A stretch of 64,000 bases of DNA, from NCBI GenBank assembly GCA_964034945.1, contig OZ035963.1, forward strand, positions 63,455,682 to 63,519,681, read 5' to 3'. Source of the DNA: Chrysopilus asiliformis. Taxonomy: Eukaryota; Arthropoda; Insecta; Diptera; Rhagionidae. The position numbers and the translations under genes were made by a program. Of the stretch, positions 44,664 to 57,762 are shown one piece after another (positions within the stretch are counted from its first letter, which is position 1; every line of letters begins with the position of its first letter). The notes beneath the pieces are model-generated. The model had not been told where the DNA came from. It saw nothing but the letters and a program-made list of their open reading frames with translations, and did no database searches.

Positions 44664-46660
44664 CATAAACAAACTATATAAAGACTGTTTTTCTCTAACA
44701 ACTCAGCTTTGAAAAATAATACCCCAAAGCAGCAGATATGCATGCGGTTGGCAGCGCACACGAGCAGCGGAGCATGTCGCTTGGTCGAAGAAAAACATTC
44801 AATTCATTTTCAAACTCTCCGATCAACACGAAGTTTTACCGAAATCGTAGTTTTCTATCAACTTTTGGGAAAGTACCGCTAGCTACAACGGTTACCTCCC
44901 ATAAAATTTTTCTTAAATACAAATTTTTCGAACACTGCGCTTGTGAGAAAAAATGCATGTAATCAAAATTAAAGGAAATAATATTGCCTACATTTTTAAT
45001 TTTAGGTGAATTTAATCTCAACTCATACTCTCGTTTACAGTTAAGTTTGATTTCTTAACTTTGCTCTATTGGATATTGTTAGGGATCTAAAAAAAAATTA
45101 TCGGTATTTTTTTGTTTGGTAGAATACCGTCCGATCGGCGGAGGGGAGGGGTCAAAGTCGGCGAAAACTCGAAATCACAAAAACTTTAAAAATTTGTAAC
45201 GGCTTAACCGATTGAGATGATATTGAACATTTTGGAAAGGTAATTCCTTGTGACAAAAAAATATTTTTTGACTTCCTCTCCCTCCCCCTCACCGTCATAT
45301 TGTAAAATTCAATTTAGTGACAATATAAATAAAATTTGGGGGTAAATGCGTTATTTAAAAAAAAAATCAAAAAAAAAATCGAATACAAGAAAATTGTATT
45401 ATAGTTTACTGATTTTCAATTGGTTTTTATGTTTTCTGTACATAATAACTCAAAAGTTTTAGGAGTTTAAAATTAATTAGAAATTCATTTAAAAGAAAAT
45501 TTTTTTTTCCTTTGAGAAAGTTTCCGTTTGGAATAAATCTGTGAAAATTTTGAGTTTCTGGAAGTATTTTGACACTTTCAAACCTTCTTTGAAGTTGTTG
45601 CTGTTTTTCTTGAGATATTTTAAATTTCGTCACTAAATTGAATTTTACAATATGAAGATGAGGGGGAGGGAGAGGAAGTCAAAAAATATTTTTTTGTCAC
45701 AAGGAATTACCTTTCGAAAATGTTCAATATCATTTCAATCGGTTAAGCCGTTACAAATTTTTAAAGTTTTTGTGATTTCGAGTTTTCGCCGACTTTGACC
45801 CCCTCCTCTCCGCCTACTGGAATTTATTCCCCGAAACAAAAAAATACGGGTATCTTTTTTTAGGTCCCTAACTACATCCAAATGAAAAAAGTTAAAAAAA
45901 AAAAACAAAGGTGACTTTCAAGCTCCATTCAAGTCGAGTATGAAGTTTTTACATATCTCTAACGGTTCATGAGATAATTTGAAAAACATTATTTTTCACA
46001 TATTTTTTCGGAAACTTTAAATATTGCAGAAGAAAGTCATGTAATATTCCCATCTTTTTTTTTTCATACTTTAAATTGTTTAAATAAAATACATTTTTTT
46101 ACTTTATCAAACTACAATTCTGTGGAAATTTGATAAAACTTGAAACTTACATTCTCAAAGCAATTTAAAAATATGAACAAAATATAACAAGATAAAATTT
46201 TTAGTTTGCTGTTTTTTTTAACGTTTAAAGTTCAAAATAAATTTTGAATTAACGAACAAACTAAAAATTTTGTCTTGTCACATATTTATTGTTAGCAATC
46301 AAAATATTCAAATCGAAAACCTGCGGAAGGAAAAATACGCACAAACAAAAAAACACGCACACACAATACAAACACACAAAAAAACACCAAACACACTTGC
46401 CCCCGCTTCGTGTCGCTTCCATAAGACTTCAACGAGAATAAAACTAGGAAAGAAAACCGGTTTTAACAAAGGGCGAACTGAAGCAGCAACATGTATAGGC
46501 GATCACCACGGCTGCTCGTGGCTTCTCATGGGCGCTGCCAACTAGCCGGCAGCTGCTACGTCACGATGGGGTATTATTTTGAATTTCGGTTTTGCACTAA
46601 GTTGAGTTGTTAGAAAAAAACAGTCTTTATATAGTTTGTTTATGCTTTAACTATCGAGTT
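44664..46660. repeat. Inverted pair of TATA-bearing segments around a nested foldback
   Basis: The plus-strand segment at 44664-44780 (CATAAACAAACTATATAAAG, CTAACAACTCA, AAATAATACCCC, GTTGGCAGCGC) recurs inverted at about 46510-46650 with substitutions. Each copy has TATATAAAG about 25 bases before a CAACTCA motif, so each could be a promoter facing inward. A frame from ATG 44738 to 44962 starts in copy 1; the corresponding frame in copy 2 is broken after eight codons. The foldback 45078-45872 lies between. Confidence 0.6.
45078..45872. mobile_element. Large foldback element (795 bp)
   Basis: Arms of about 245 bases from GTTAGGGATCTAAAAAA to its complement AGGTCCCTAAC, containing GTCAAAGTCGGCGAAAACTC, GGCTTAACCGATTGAGAT and GACTTCCTCTCCCTCCCC in mirror order. 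The central 300 bases are AT-rich. No gene. Confidence 0.88.
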
Positions 46661-47524
46661 TTCCCGTATTTCTATGCTTTCTCTTCACGGTCGTATTTTT
46701 ATATCGTAAAACGACAGGAAATAAGGGCACAGCAAATAATGGCAAATACTAAAATTTCGTATGACTGGAGAAGACAATCGACTGAACTGAAAATGTCCTT
46801 TTTTTGGGCCACACCCAACATATTAACATGGTTTAAATTCGGAATTTCTGTTTGTTTGCCAAAAAAAAGAAACAAAAATTTTAATGTAGCGATAAATATT
46901 TATTTTAAGGACCTCTTTTTGCTACGACTTAGTATTTGTCAGGCACTTTGGTACTAAAGGATTCTTAAATAAAAGAAATGTGTTGGAAATTTACTTTACA
47001 TAAAATATTTTTATAGATTTTTTTATGTTCGCAATAAACGAATTAAGGATCTGCCAGTCTTCTAAAAAAGCAAAAAATAAAAAAATTTCCTCGATTTTCA
47101 AATACTTTGGAAGTTAACTATATGATAAAAAAAAATTTAAAAATATCAGTTGTGTACAAAATGATATTTTTTCAAATATCTTGAAAACGGTTAGAGATAC
47201 AAAAAACCGCTAAAGCAGGAAATATAGAAAATTTGATATCCTTTAAATTTTGTCATATTAATTTTTTACCAAAAGCGCATGGGTTTCGAGTAATTTTCAA
47301 TAAACGGTGTTATTTCAAAAAATGTACCAGGGACGTGCAGGGTCCCATTATACTTTCGGTTTCTGAAGTGATTTTAATACTTGTCTCATATGTAAGAAAG
47401 ATGAAATAAAATGTGAGGACAAAAAAATTTTCTACAAACCACAGCACAGGAAAATTCCAAGAAAACATGGATGACTCTTTTTGTCCAGGGTAACCATATT
47501 TTTCTGCGACACAAAATTCATTAA

Positions 47525-47764
47525 CACTCTAACTGCCACGTCAGTCAAAAAGGCCTGACACCTAACTGTACACAATGGCTACAATGAAAATTATTAAAGT
47601 GTTCGCTGCAACCGCAACAATTTTTTGTAGTTGCACACATTTTATGGTAAGAAAATAATATTTAGGTATAATTTTGTTTCAATTTTTTTTTCTCTTAGTG
47701 CATCCTTTTTGACTGACAACTAAATATTCAAAAAAGGCTTAAAACTGTCGTGGCAGTTAGAGTG
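47525..47764 (+). mobile_element. piggyBac-type MITE, copy 2
   Basis: Same ends CACTCTAACTGCCACG / CGTGGCAGTTAGAGTG and flanking TTAA (47521-47524, 47765-47768) as copy 1 at 39668. The copies differ by a T-rich insertion of about 15 bases and scattered substitutions. Confidence 0.9.
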
Positions 47765-48690
47765 TTAATTTATTGCTGAAAGACGCCCGAATTCGAATTT
47801 TTTTTTATATAAAGCCGACCGAAAATATTCGAATTTTGACTAGTTTTGCTAAATGAATTTATTTTGCGATAGAGGAAAAAATCGCGGAATAGATTTTTAA
47901 CAAATTTTTACGGAGAATTCAAGAAAAAATCGTAAGTGTAAATGGGCTTTGGACAGGAAAGCTTCCTAGAAAATTTGGGAAGTCAGAATTTTTGTCTTCC
48001 TGCATATTGTCGAACATGTTGCAAGTATTTTGGCAATGGGATCAACAAATACAGGAGATATGTCCGAAATTTTGCATACTAGAAAATTTAGAAATGATTT
48101 CAAACACGATTTTTCTCTGTGTCTAACCCACCGAACCACTTTAGTAAAATATTCGTGAAGAGTTTGTAAATTAGGAAAAAACCGAACTCTTCGGTTGGGA
48201 TGCAACATCGAATGCAGGAAGTGGAAAATATTGGAAGTCAGTCACTCTACCCACCACGCCTGGTGAAATCGCAATTAATATTGAAGATCTACTAAAGGTT
48301 TTTGCATAACGAAAAAGTATTATTACTACACATTTTGCATTGATGCTTTATCAAAATTAATGAAATCCCGAAAGTGAAACGTCTGCTTTCTTATAAATTT
48401 TAAAGTTTCATTTTATAAAGAAATCCAGTACAATTCACTGTACAACCAGACGAAATCTTATTTAATCCTGACATTGATATAATGTAAATTTTCAACAACT
48501 ACTTGATGTAGAATTTACCAACCACAAAAGAACAAACTCTACCCGAATTTCCAATTTGTCGCTGAAGAACTAGAAATAAGAAATGCAATCACACACAGTC
48601 ACACATACACCTCTGCAGATCCAGTCGACGCCACCTTGCTGTACAAATCAACGAAAATTTCAAAGGGAAATTGTATCCAGCATGGGTTTC

Positions 48691-48840
48691 CGTCCTCCCA
48701 TTACAAATGTATCCAATTTGTTACTGTTCCTTATATTTCCACTCAACTTGGCGACAGGAAAATTGCAGTCGAGTTACACTTTGATCAATCCTCTTTCTTG
48801 CCGTAGAGTTAACTTCTGCACTGATTTCCTGAAAAGTTAG
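48691..48840 (+). CDS. Possible small secreted protein or signal-peptide exon
   Basis: From the ATG at 48691 the frame encodes about 49 residues: MGFRPPITNVSN, a hydrophobic core LLLFLIFPLNLATG that looks like a signal peptide, then a short part with two cysteines (PLSCRRVNFCTDFLKS). A weak donor (GTTAGT) overlaps the stop, so it could be a first coding exon. No family recognised and no partner exon found; it may be chance. Confidence 0.25.
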   Translation, partial: RPPITNVSNLLLFLIFPLNLATGKLQSSYTLINPLSCRRVNFCTDFLKS

Positions 48841-49791
48841 TCTAACTTGAATTAAAGTTCACCATGCTTTTGAACAATCTCACACAACCGCCCTACTATC
48901 CAGACTTATCACCCGCCCGCCTTTGTCAAATGAGCAGAAATTTAGCACAGTCCGTTGTGAGTTACTTTTCATTTTGGGAATATTTAGCAATAAGTTATCA
49001 CGTCAAGTACAACACACTCATATATTTTAATGCAACGATCTCAGATTTAAGAAACTCATTCTATACACAATAAGTACACAAATCCATAAAATAACCTTGA
49101 TAACAAGGATTAAATCCAGGAATCCCCTGTAGATAGAGAAAATTTTAAATAGATTTTCATTTTACCGTCCTTCAACTTTGAGGACTTATCAATTTATAGA
49201 ACTTACAGCAGAAAACTGAAGATTAAAGTAAACTTGATTTTAATGGAAATTTTCAACCTGCAATAACCGAAATCCATCATCCATGAGATAAAATTCTCGC
49301 ATACATAATTCTTATTCTGACAAATGAACGATTTAATTATTTTTTGTTGAAAAAAATATTCCACAATGAAATTATCGAAATTTTCTCTTGCTTTTAGAAG
49401 TTTTATCCAAAAGCCAAGTAATTAAAAACAAATTTGCAGAATTTGGAAATTAAATCTCAATTATCCGATCCATAATTTTTCGGTTATTCAAATTTCATGA
49501 ATGTTTTATCCCGAAAATCATTTTATTTTATTTTAAAAGCGAGCTTTACCGAAAGTAATTCTTTTTGGTTCGAAGTTTTTGAAAGTTTAATCTCATAAAT
49601 GAATTTGGTAATTTGAAAATGAAGTTTCCTTGTAGGTTTTTGTGCTGTAAGTTTTGTAAGTAAACAAGGTTTCAAATTGAGGGGGAAGTGTTTTAATCTG
49701 ACAATTTCCAAATCCTTTAAAAAATGCTCGTAATATCGCCTGTAAATCAACTAAATTGTATAATATAAGAAGGGCAACAATTTATTGTTTA

Positions 49792-50119
49792 CTAGCTTGC
49801 ATACCCGTCGTTGCCGGGTTAAGTTTTTTCAAAAAAAAAAAATTTTTGATGGTCTATGTTGGAGCTAAACTTCAGGCCAATCGGCTCGGTAGTTTCCGCG
49901 CGAAAGAGTAACATAGCGCAAAAACTAAGTTTCGAACTCAAGTTAAACCCCTCCCCTTACTCCCCCCACCCCTCGCGCTACTTTTTCGTATGCCTATGTT
50001 GGAACCAGAACTACCACAGTCACTCATGCCAAATTTCAAGGCAATCGGTTCAGCCGTTTTGCGTGAAAGAGGAACAGACAGACAGACAGACACCAACTCA
50101 TTTTTATATATTAGTATGA
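49792..50119 (-). mobile_element. Non-autonomous Helitron, intact
   Basis: On the minus strand: A|TCATACTAATATATAAAAATG, a GTCT run, AAACGGCTGAACCGATTGCC, a purine-rich block, then the 3' hairpin ACCCGGCAACGACGGGT followed by ATGCAAG and CTAG|T. Insertion between A and T, 5' TC, 3' CTAG and a hairpin 7 bases before it match Helitrons. 328 bases, no gene. Confidence 0.85.
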
Positions 50120-53100
50120 TATGATTTGTCTGTCAGTTTTTTTTGAAGGCGGGTCTATATGTTTTGATGATATTCTGGTATTTACAGTTTTTGAGGAAAA
50201 TACGATCACGCGGGTCCCATCTTAGCGAAATGTAGTTAAGGTCCTATAAGGATAACCCAAATACACTTTTTCCATTATGAAATCAGTTTGGGGGGTATTT
50301 TGGCGACGAACACTGTCGAATTTGATCTAAATTTTGGCCAAAATTAGGGTTTTCATGAAAGTTTGACAACCCCAAATTTTATATTTTTTTGTTTCCCTAT
50401 TAAAAACAACTAAAGTCATAAAAAAATATATTTATTTTTTAAGTACCTTTTTTATATGCCTTAAGTTAGGCAATCTTTAAATACTTCGATATATTCATTG
50501 TTCTTGAAAAAAATTACTGATTGTGACTATGAAAAATCATAAAAGAAGTTCCTTGACATTCTTAAATTATTATTTTTTATTAAAGTAGGTCCAATTTGTG
50601 AAGTTTTGTGGAAAACAATATTCTTGTACCTAACCGTCTGATTACTAAATTACGCTGATATAAACACCATTATGTTTCAACCATTTTTCGAATTAAGGTA
50701 AGCTTACAGTTTTCGCCCACCTCGGCCCACCATTAGACTTCTCGGAAATAAAATTACAGTAAAAAACCTTTTTACATTTAAAAAAACCCCCCGTAAAAAG
50801 TTTGTGCTCAAGTAACAATTTCAGGTTACATTCCGGTTAAGAAACGTATTTGAAACCATGGTAAAAAAATTCAAAAGTTCCACATTTTGTTTCTGTAACC
50901 TTTCAGAAACGTTTCAGAACCCCTATTTAGAAGCTGGTTTCAAAATAACCGTTTTTGGCGGGTTTATTCGGAAACCATCTAAAATGTTACCAAAATGTAA
51001 CCTAAATTGAAGGTTTTTTGTAACCACTGTTACAAATTGTTTTTTGGGTGACTACTAAAGTGAAAAAATCAATTTTTGCGAATTTTTTTGAATGGAAATC
51101 TCCTCTAAAATCTAAAACAAAATATCTGATCTGAGCACATGACTTTTTTATACAAAATCCACTTTTCTGCACAATTTACACTGTAACCCGATGTATAAAA
51201 TATTAGTTAACTACAAAATTTGAAATACCTTGATAACGGTAAAAGATATCCATTTACCTATCCATTCAGCCTCAATGATTTTTCACTAAAATTAAACTTA
51301 CATTTCGCTTTGGATGCCTGCGGCGCATTTCTCTTGAAGAATATTGATCTGAAAAAATAGACAATTTATAAATAATTCTTATGAAAATGGACGAATGTAA
51401 AGAAATATTCTATTAATATTATTCCACAGGCAATATATATTAGATATATTTAGTATAACTAATTTATTTCTCACATTTTATATTCTTTATATTAATATAA
51501 AAGAAAATCATGAAACTTTTTTTCCATATCTTTCTATAGATCAATCGTAAATTCTTTCATTCGTATATGGAATTATTCTAGAATTTTCCATAGATGAAGA
51601 AAATATATCGTTATTGTCCTAATTATCTGGGAATTACTACAAAAAGGAGCTCAACTGAAAGCCACAGAGATTTTTATTACATAAATCGATTCGGGACTTG
51701 GTATCAATCGAGATAAGCCACTTTTTGAGGTAAAAAGAATTATTTATGGGCTTCTCAATTAACTACGAGTACCAAACTATAGAAGAAGTATAGGAAAATC
51801 GGGCAATGTAAGAGATTTTCTTTTCGATTCTATTCCCTGATGTCGTTATATTACCGCAAATATTCCTGGAAAAAGGTTTCCATTACCTCGTCATTCTTTG
51901 GATGGTGATGTCGGGGTTGGCGAGATATACGAAAAGGGAGATTTTTTTTCATTCTGCAGGACATGACCTGAGGATTGAGATACGAATAAAAATAGCGCAA
52001 AAGACAAATGTTTTCTGGTCTTATCTGTGACAGAATTAGACCAACAGGCAGGCAGGATGACAGGCAGACAGGAGATTTTGATTCCGTTCCAGATTCACAT
52101 TCGATAGGCATTGAAGATTCTGTATTTGGGGTAATAGTAGGGTGATCATACGTCCCGGAATTCAGTCTGGGTCAGTCCTGGATTCAGACATGTTGTCCCG
52201 GCGTACCGGAAATTAGAATTTTTACCAGGAATTAAACATTCTAGTGTCGTAATTTATCAATCATTAAAAAATAAACTGACCACCCAAACATTTTAGCCTG
52301 CGGCGCAATTATTACCTCTAGTTCAATTTTTTCATTAAGCGATTTTCAATAGTGTCATGTTTGTTTCCAAAAGCTTTACCTGCGGCGCACTTTTAGTTAT
52401 ATTTTGAAAGCATAAAACACACATAAAACTTCTAATATAATTACAAATAAAAAACAGACCCGTTTCCCTCTGATAGGCATTTCCAAAGTTTCCATGCTTT
52501 ATTTCAAAGCATTAAAAATTCCATCATAATTCGTCGCCCCCTCACCCTCACTTGCCATCGGTAATCTGTCTCGGATTCACAGAAAAGGAAATATGGTCTG
52601 GTCACCCTAAGTATTAGGCATATGCTATGTGGCTGGCAGATACTCACAGATAAACGCGGAAGGAAACGGCCTCGCTAGCAGAAAAGATATTATTGGCCAG
52701 GATCAACCGAAGTCGAAGAAATTGATTTACGAGGTGGTTTATATGATTGAAATTGGGTTTTTAGCTTCAGTTCACTTCAATTCAATTTGGCATATGATGT
52801 TGAACTCTAATGTTTCCTGAAGTACTCGTAGAGCTATACATGTTGTTGCTTTCGAAAGTAATTTGCGTCTGAGAATATAAAGAAAATGCGGAGGTTTTTG
52901 TTTAGTTTTAAAAAGTTGGACATGAATGGTATTAGTGGTAAGGATTCTGGTGTGTTTTTAACAGAGTTGTTCTGAAAAGCCTCTCAAACTCCAATTCCAA
53001 CTGCGACTCCGACCCTTTTTTTAACTTCAAGAGAATTTTTAGGAAATTTCAACTTTTTAGTTTAAAAATTAAGCTTTTAAGGTTTAAATTCTCAACTAAG

Positions 53101-54224
53101 TTGGTTTAAAAAGGCACATTTAAACTCTGGCACCTCTATTGCATTCGAGAAAAGTTTGAAGCGGATTCGTCAGATTTCAGAACGGTGCAAACCAAGCATT
53201 AATCGTCGACAGGAGGTATGGGCAATGAATTTTTTTTATTATACTATAGTAGACATCAAATCTGAACACCTTAAGTGTTTCAAAAGATAGCAGGGAAATT
53301 TTCGTTGTTTAAAATTTTCCCCTTTCGAATAACACAAGAGGGCAGAAAGTTGACGTTACGACCTCAAAGTCAATCTGCGAGAACGCACTATCAGAAACCA
53401 AATAGGGTGAAGGTCTACTGAATTTATAAAATAAAAAAAATATCTCTCTGAGTATTCTTCTCTAAAATGTATTTTCTGATAATAATTTTTTTTTTTCAAA
53501 TAAAACGTGAATAACTACAATAAATAACACAAAATCTGCCACGATAATGGAGCATATTTTTTCTAGTTTTGTTTTAAAACTAGTAATTGATTTATTAATC
53601 CGAAATATGCAAAAAAATGAATAAAAATTTTCAGTTTCGAACTTTCATCCTTAATAAAAGTTTTAAATTATGGAGGATTTTAGTAGAACAACTAAATAAC
53701 CCAGCATCTGTTTGCGAATGACGTTATCATACATATGAGTTTTGAAATCCTTTATATTTTCATACATTTACGTATGTATATGTAAATGTTTATAACATGT
53801 TTAGTTTTGCTGTTACTTAGTCGCCATTGATTTTAGAAACGGCCAGACGACCAGAGGAAAATTTTATGGTTTTGTATTTTCAACACAATGGAGATTTTAG
53901 ATTTTCGACCATTGGGCATTAGGCAAATTTTGACGTGCATGCATATGTGGAAGTTTAAATATATGACTGTATTTATGGTTTTAAAATGTCTTGTATGTGT
54001 TTTACAATGTGTTTCACATCGCAACAGATTTCCGATATAGGGGAAAGGAATATATTTGAAGTGAAAATTAGGACAATTTGTGTGGTAGAATACATACCCA
54101 GCTGCAGTACGATTTGAGTGAAGATCTCTTATCCTTTATTATGGGTTAATACGAAATTTCCGGTCAAAGTTTATCTTGCGAAAAATTAAAATTTTTATCT
54201 AACTATCGGAATTCAGAAAAAAAT

Positions 54225-54620
54225 ATTTTTCGGTTGGAAAGGATTTCTAAAATATGTTTTCTATACAAAAAAAAGCATCTGAAAATTCGAAAAAAAATAA
54301 TTCCCGGATGGAAAATGTCTCGAAAATAGTTTTTCCTCTCAGAACAAGCATCTAAAAATTCGGAAAAATATTTCCCGCATGGAAAATGTCTCGAAAATAG
54401 TTTTCCCACTCAGAACAAGCATCTAAAAATTCGGAAAAAATACTTCCCGGATGGAAAATGTCTCGAAAATATTTTCCTACTAAGAACAAACCTCTAAAAA
54501 TTCGAAAAAAAAATATTTGCCGGTGGAAAAGGCCTCGGAAATATTTTTCCTACTAAGAACAAGCTTCTAAAAATTCGATAAAAATATTTCCCGCTTAGAA
54601 AAGGTCTCAGAAATATTGCA
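54225..54620 (-). repeat. Tandem array of about 71-bp units
   Basis: Five to six units containing GGAAAATGTCTCGAAAATA, a C-T tract, AGAACAAGCATCTAAAAATT and a TATTTCCCG motif. Isolated units occur at about 37330, 38400 and 55565. Minus-strand frames through it (54203-54409 and 54494-54754) are by-products. Confidence 0.85.
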
Positions 54621-54757
54621 AATAAATGCAAATCGATAAAAATCGGAGTATTTTGTCGAGTAGTAGATTTCCTGTTTCGGCAAAGGAAAATCACTTTCCA
54701 TCCAACAAGTCGATAATTCATTAATAAAAAATAAAGAAACGATGATGGCTTCACTTA

Positions 54758-55150
54758 CCACAGGGAAATAACTTCTTCCGCCTAAGAACACACACAAGTC
54801 TTGCAATTCACTCACACACTCGCGAAAAAAAACTAAACAAATTTCCCGGTAAAAAAGAATCAAAAAGAAGCGATCGCTTCTTCCGGCGACGCCGCTAACT
54901 TTCATAGAAAAATCTACCGGAATTTGTAATGAGAATTTCATTGTCGATTCGGCATTTAGATACTTTCCGATTAGAAAAAAATATTTGCCGGTATTTTTAG
55001 CGTTTACTTGAAATATTTAAGGATAAAAGTTTGGTCGATAAACCGCACTAATAGTTAAAATAATTTTTTTTCGACAATGGCGTCGCTGAATGATCTACAG
55101 ATTGAAGTATTGTCCTTCTCAGACACACTGGACGCACTCTCTCTCAACTA
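54758..55150 (-). promoter_or_regulatory. Candidate promoter and untranslated first exon
   Basis: On the minus strand a CpG-richer leader-like sequence ends in a strong splice donor, CCCTGTG|GTAAGT (exon end at 54758). Upstream, TGCGTCCAGTGTG near 55130 could hold an initiator. A frame from ATG 54941 is open through the donor but resembles no family. The rest of the gene would lie to the left on the minus strand and was not found. Confidence 0.35.
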
Positions 55151-57762
55151 TTCCTACGGCGGGTGGCGAAAACCGCCTCTATGAGGAGGCGGTTGGGATG
55201 TTTTTGCTGGATATGGTGCGGAAAAGTGTGGCGATTGGATTTTTTGTTTGAAATCTTTCATGGGCGCGAAATTTCAAATCGTTTTTTATTCGCAACAAGT
55301 ATTTTGGTTTTTATTATGAAAGTTTTTAACTGAAAAGTATTTTTCGACCGTCTAATTGTATTTCATTCGTCTAAAAGGATTTTTTTTACTAGTTTTTAGA
55401 ATTTGTTAAAGCAAACAAAACACTTTATTCCATCTTCCTTATCACCTATGGTAACATTTAGTACGAATTAAATTTTTCCCACATTTTCCCATAAATTTTG
55501 GCCGTAAACAAGATTTTTCTACATAAAAATATATTTTCCACACTTTTTCAATTGAAATATTTCCAGGGCGGAAAATGTCTCGGAAATATTTTTGCTACTC
55601 GGAACAAGGTTCAAACAGTTTTAGAAAAACTATGAAAATATCGATTAAATTAATTAAAATAACACATTTTTTAATGAAAATTCAGAAATTGGATCTGAAA
55701 ACATTTTTTCAAACAAAGATGTTGTTTAATCCAGACATATCCTTAAATTTATTGTGGTTAACGGTGCAGATGAATCAAGTGTTTCTTTTCAAACTGAAAT
55801 CGAGTTGCTGTTCTTTTCGCGAGGAGAGTATAAAAAATCCTTGCAATTTCAAACGTTCTTGATGGGTTTTAGGTATTCAAATTCAGATACTTTATACCTT
55901 ATGATGATGATTTATATGTAATAAAAGAGATTTTTTGTAAATTTTAAAATGATATCAAATTTTTTTCTAGATTTTATTTTTAAATCATTGTGATGGTAGT
56001 AACAAATTGAAAAAAAAAATGTTCTTATGACGTCATTTATAGGTTTTTTTACAGTATTGAAATATGAACCAAATTTTTGGTAAATACCGCAGAACAATCC
56101 GTCCATTAGTTTAGAAGGTACGAGGAGAGGGGGCAAATTATTCGAGCTTTATTTGTAGTGCCGTACGAGGGCAAAGAAGCGCTCAGGGCGAAAACCCTAT
56201 TTTGTGTGATTGCAAATTTTGAAAAACGGTTCTTCTGATTTAAAAAAAATTGCTCCTGATTTAAAAAAAAAATCTGTATAATGGAATGTACCGCAGACAA
56301 AAATGTTTATGACCGAAATGCGCCGCTGGAGATAATTTAAGAAGACTAATTCCATGTTTTGTCCTCTTTGTTAATTTTTTTTGATGCAACGTACCTCAAA
56401 ATGTTTTAAAATGCCACCCAGAGTGTCGTGTCAAAAAATACTTTCCTAGCCGGTCGCCTATATGCTTAAATTCGGCCTGAATGTCTAGTTACAGATTGAA
56501 ATATGTGCGGTACTCATTTAAAATACGTGGTAGTGAAGAGCATTTTGGTGCCCTTGAGCGCTGGCCCGGAAGGTCCACCCACTTTCCCTCTTGGTTTTGA
56601 GTGTCAAATTAACACTTCTGGCTACTAGTCGATAAAAAGTTTTAGGCCTATTGTTGACTAGTCAAGCAAATGGAAAGAAAAGCCGCAAAAAATTTAAATA
56701 TTAAAGTCGTTTTTTCCATTTTTAAACCAAACTTTGAAAATGTTAAAAGGAATTAATTGTTGACTATCCTTGAGATTTTTCATTAAAAAAATACATGTGT
56801 TTGTATTTTAAACCACACATCTTACAAATGTTGGTTTAAAGAATACAAAATGTTAATTTCCTTACATTACATAAGATATTTTGATCTTTGTACAAGAGTC
56901 CAGACATGGAGCTCTGGGAATTATGAAAAAAAAAAACATAAAACGATAATTCTAAAAGCATTCCTGATTTAATGCAACAGGTCTCAGCATATCTACCGTC
57001 TAAGCAAAAAGCATCACAGAGTAAAATATTCATCAGACCCGGAAAATGTGACTTCATATAACAATGACGAAAGTATTTTAGAATGATGACGAAACTGTCG
57101 TTTTAAGCATTTCTATGATGACAGTCTCTACCACATAAATCTTGAATTTAGAACGTATCCAGGAATAAATATCTGTAGATGGATGCGATTGTACATATTT
57201 CCTCATTTTATATGTATTTCAAATGCCATTCAAAGTTGTCACATCTACATAAAGTGAGTGAATGAGTAGTGCAATAATATTATGAAGTTGACTTTTGACG
57301 AGACACCCAGGGTAATTGCAAATTTCAGTGCAAAGTGTTACGATTTAGAATTTGAAACAGGAAGTTGCTATTTTTCGACTATTGTCACAGGAATGTATCT
57401 GGGAGATGAAAAGCCATTCACTGTTATACAATTTATAAAAATTTACAGTACATTGAAATTTATACATGTTATTTAAAATTCAGTAGTCAAGTGAATGTGA
57501 GTTGAAATTTTACACAAAAAGGAAATATGATATATGATTTTTCGATCTTTAAGTCAAAATGTTGAGAGTAGACTGATTTTTTTTTGGATTTTTAATAAGT
57601 AGAAATAATTAGTGTCAACAAAATAAATTGGAAGATCAATATTTTTTTGACACTTAAGTTTAGAATGAAATCACCAGGATCTGCGTATTTTATCAATATC
57701 TCAAAGTTCCTGTTTGCCTGAACAGATCAGTTTCCAAAAAAGAGTGTTTATTTTATTCCACA

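Noticed and set aside
44348..44761. 137-codon minus-strand frame
   Set aside because: Overlaps the TATA-bearing inverted segment and matches no family.
45927..46300. LTR retrotransposon between inverted or direct repeats at 43-47 kb
   Set aside because: No gag, pol or primer-binding site is visible; the repeats are inverted or are short dispersed copies.
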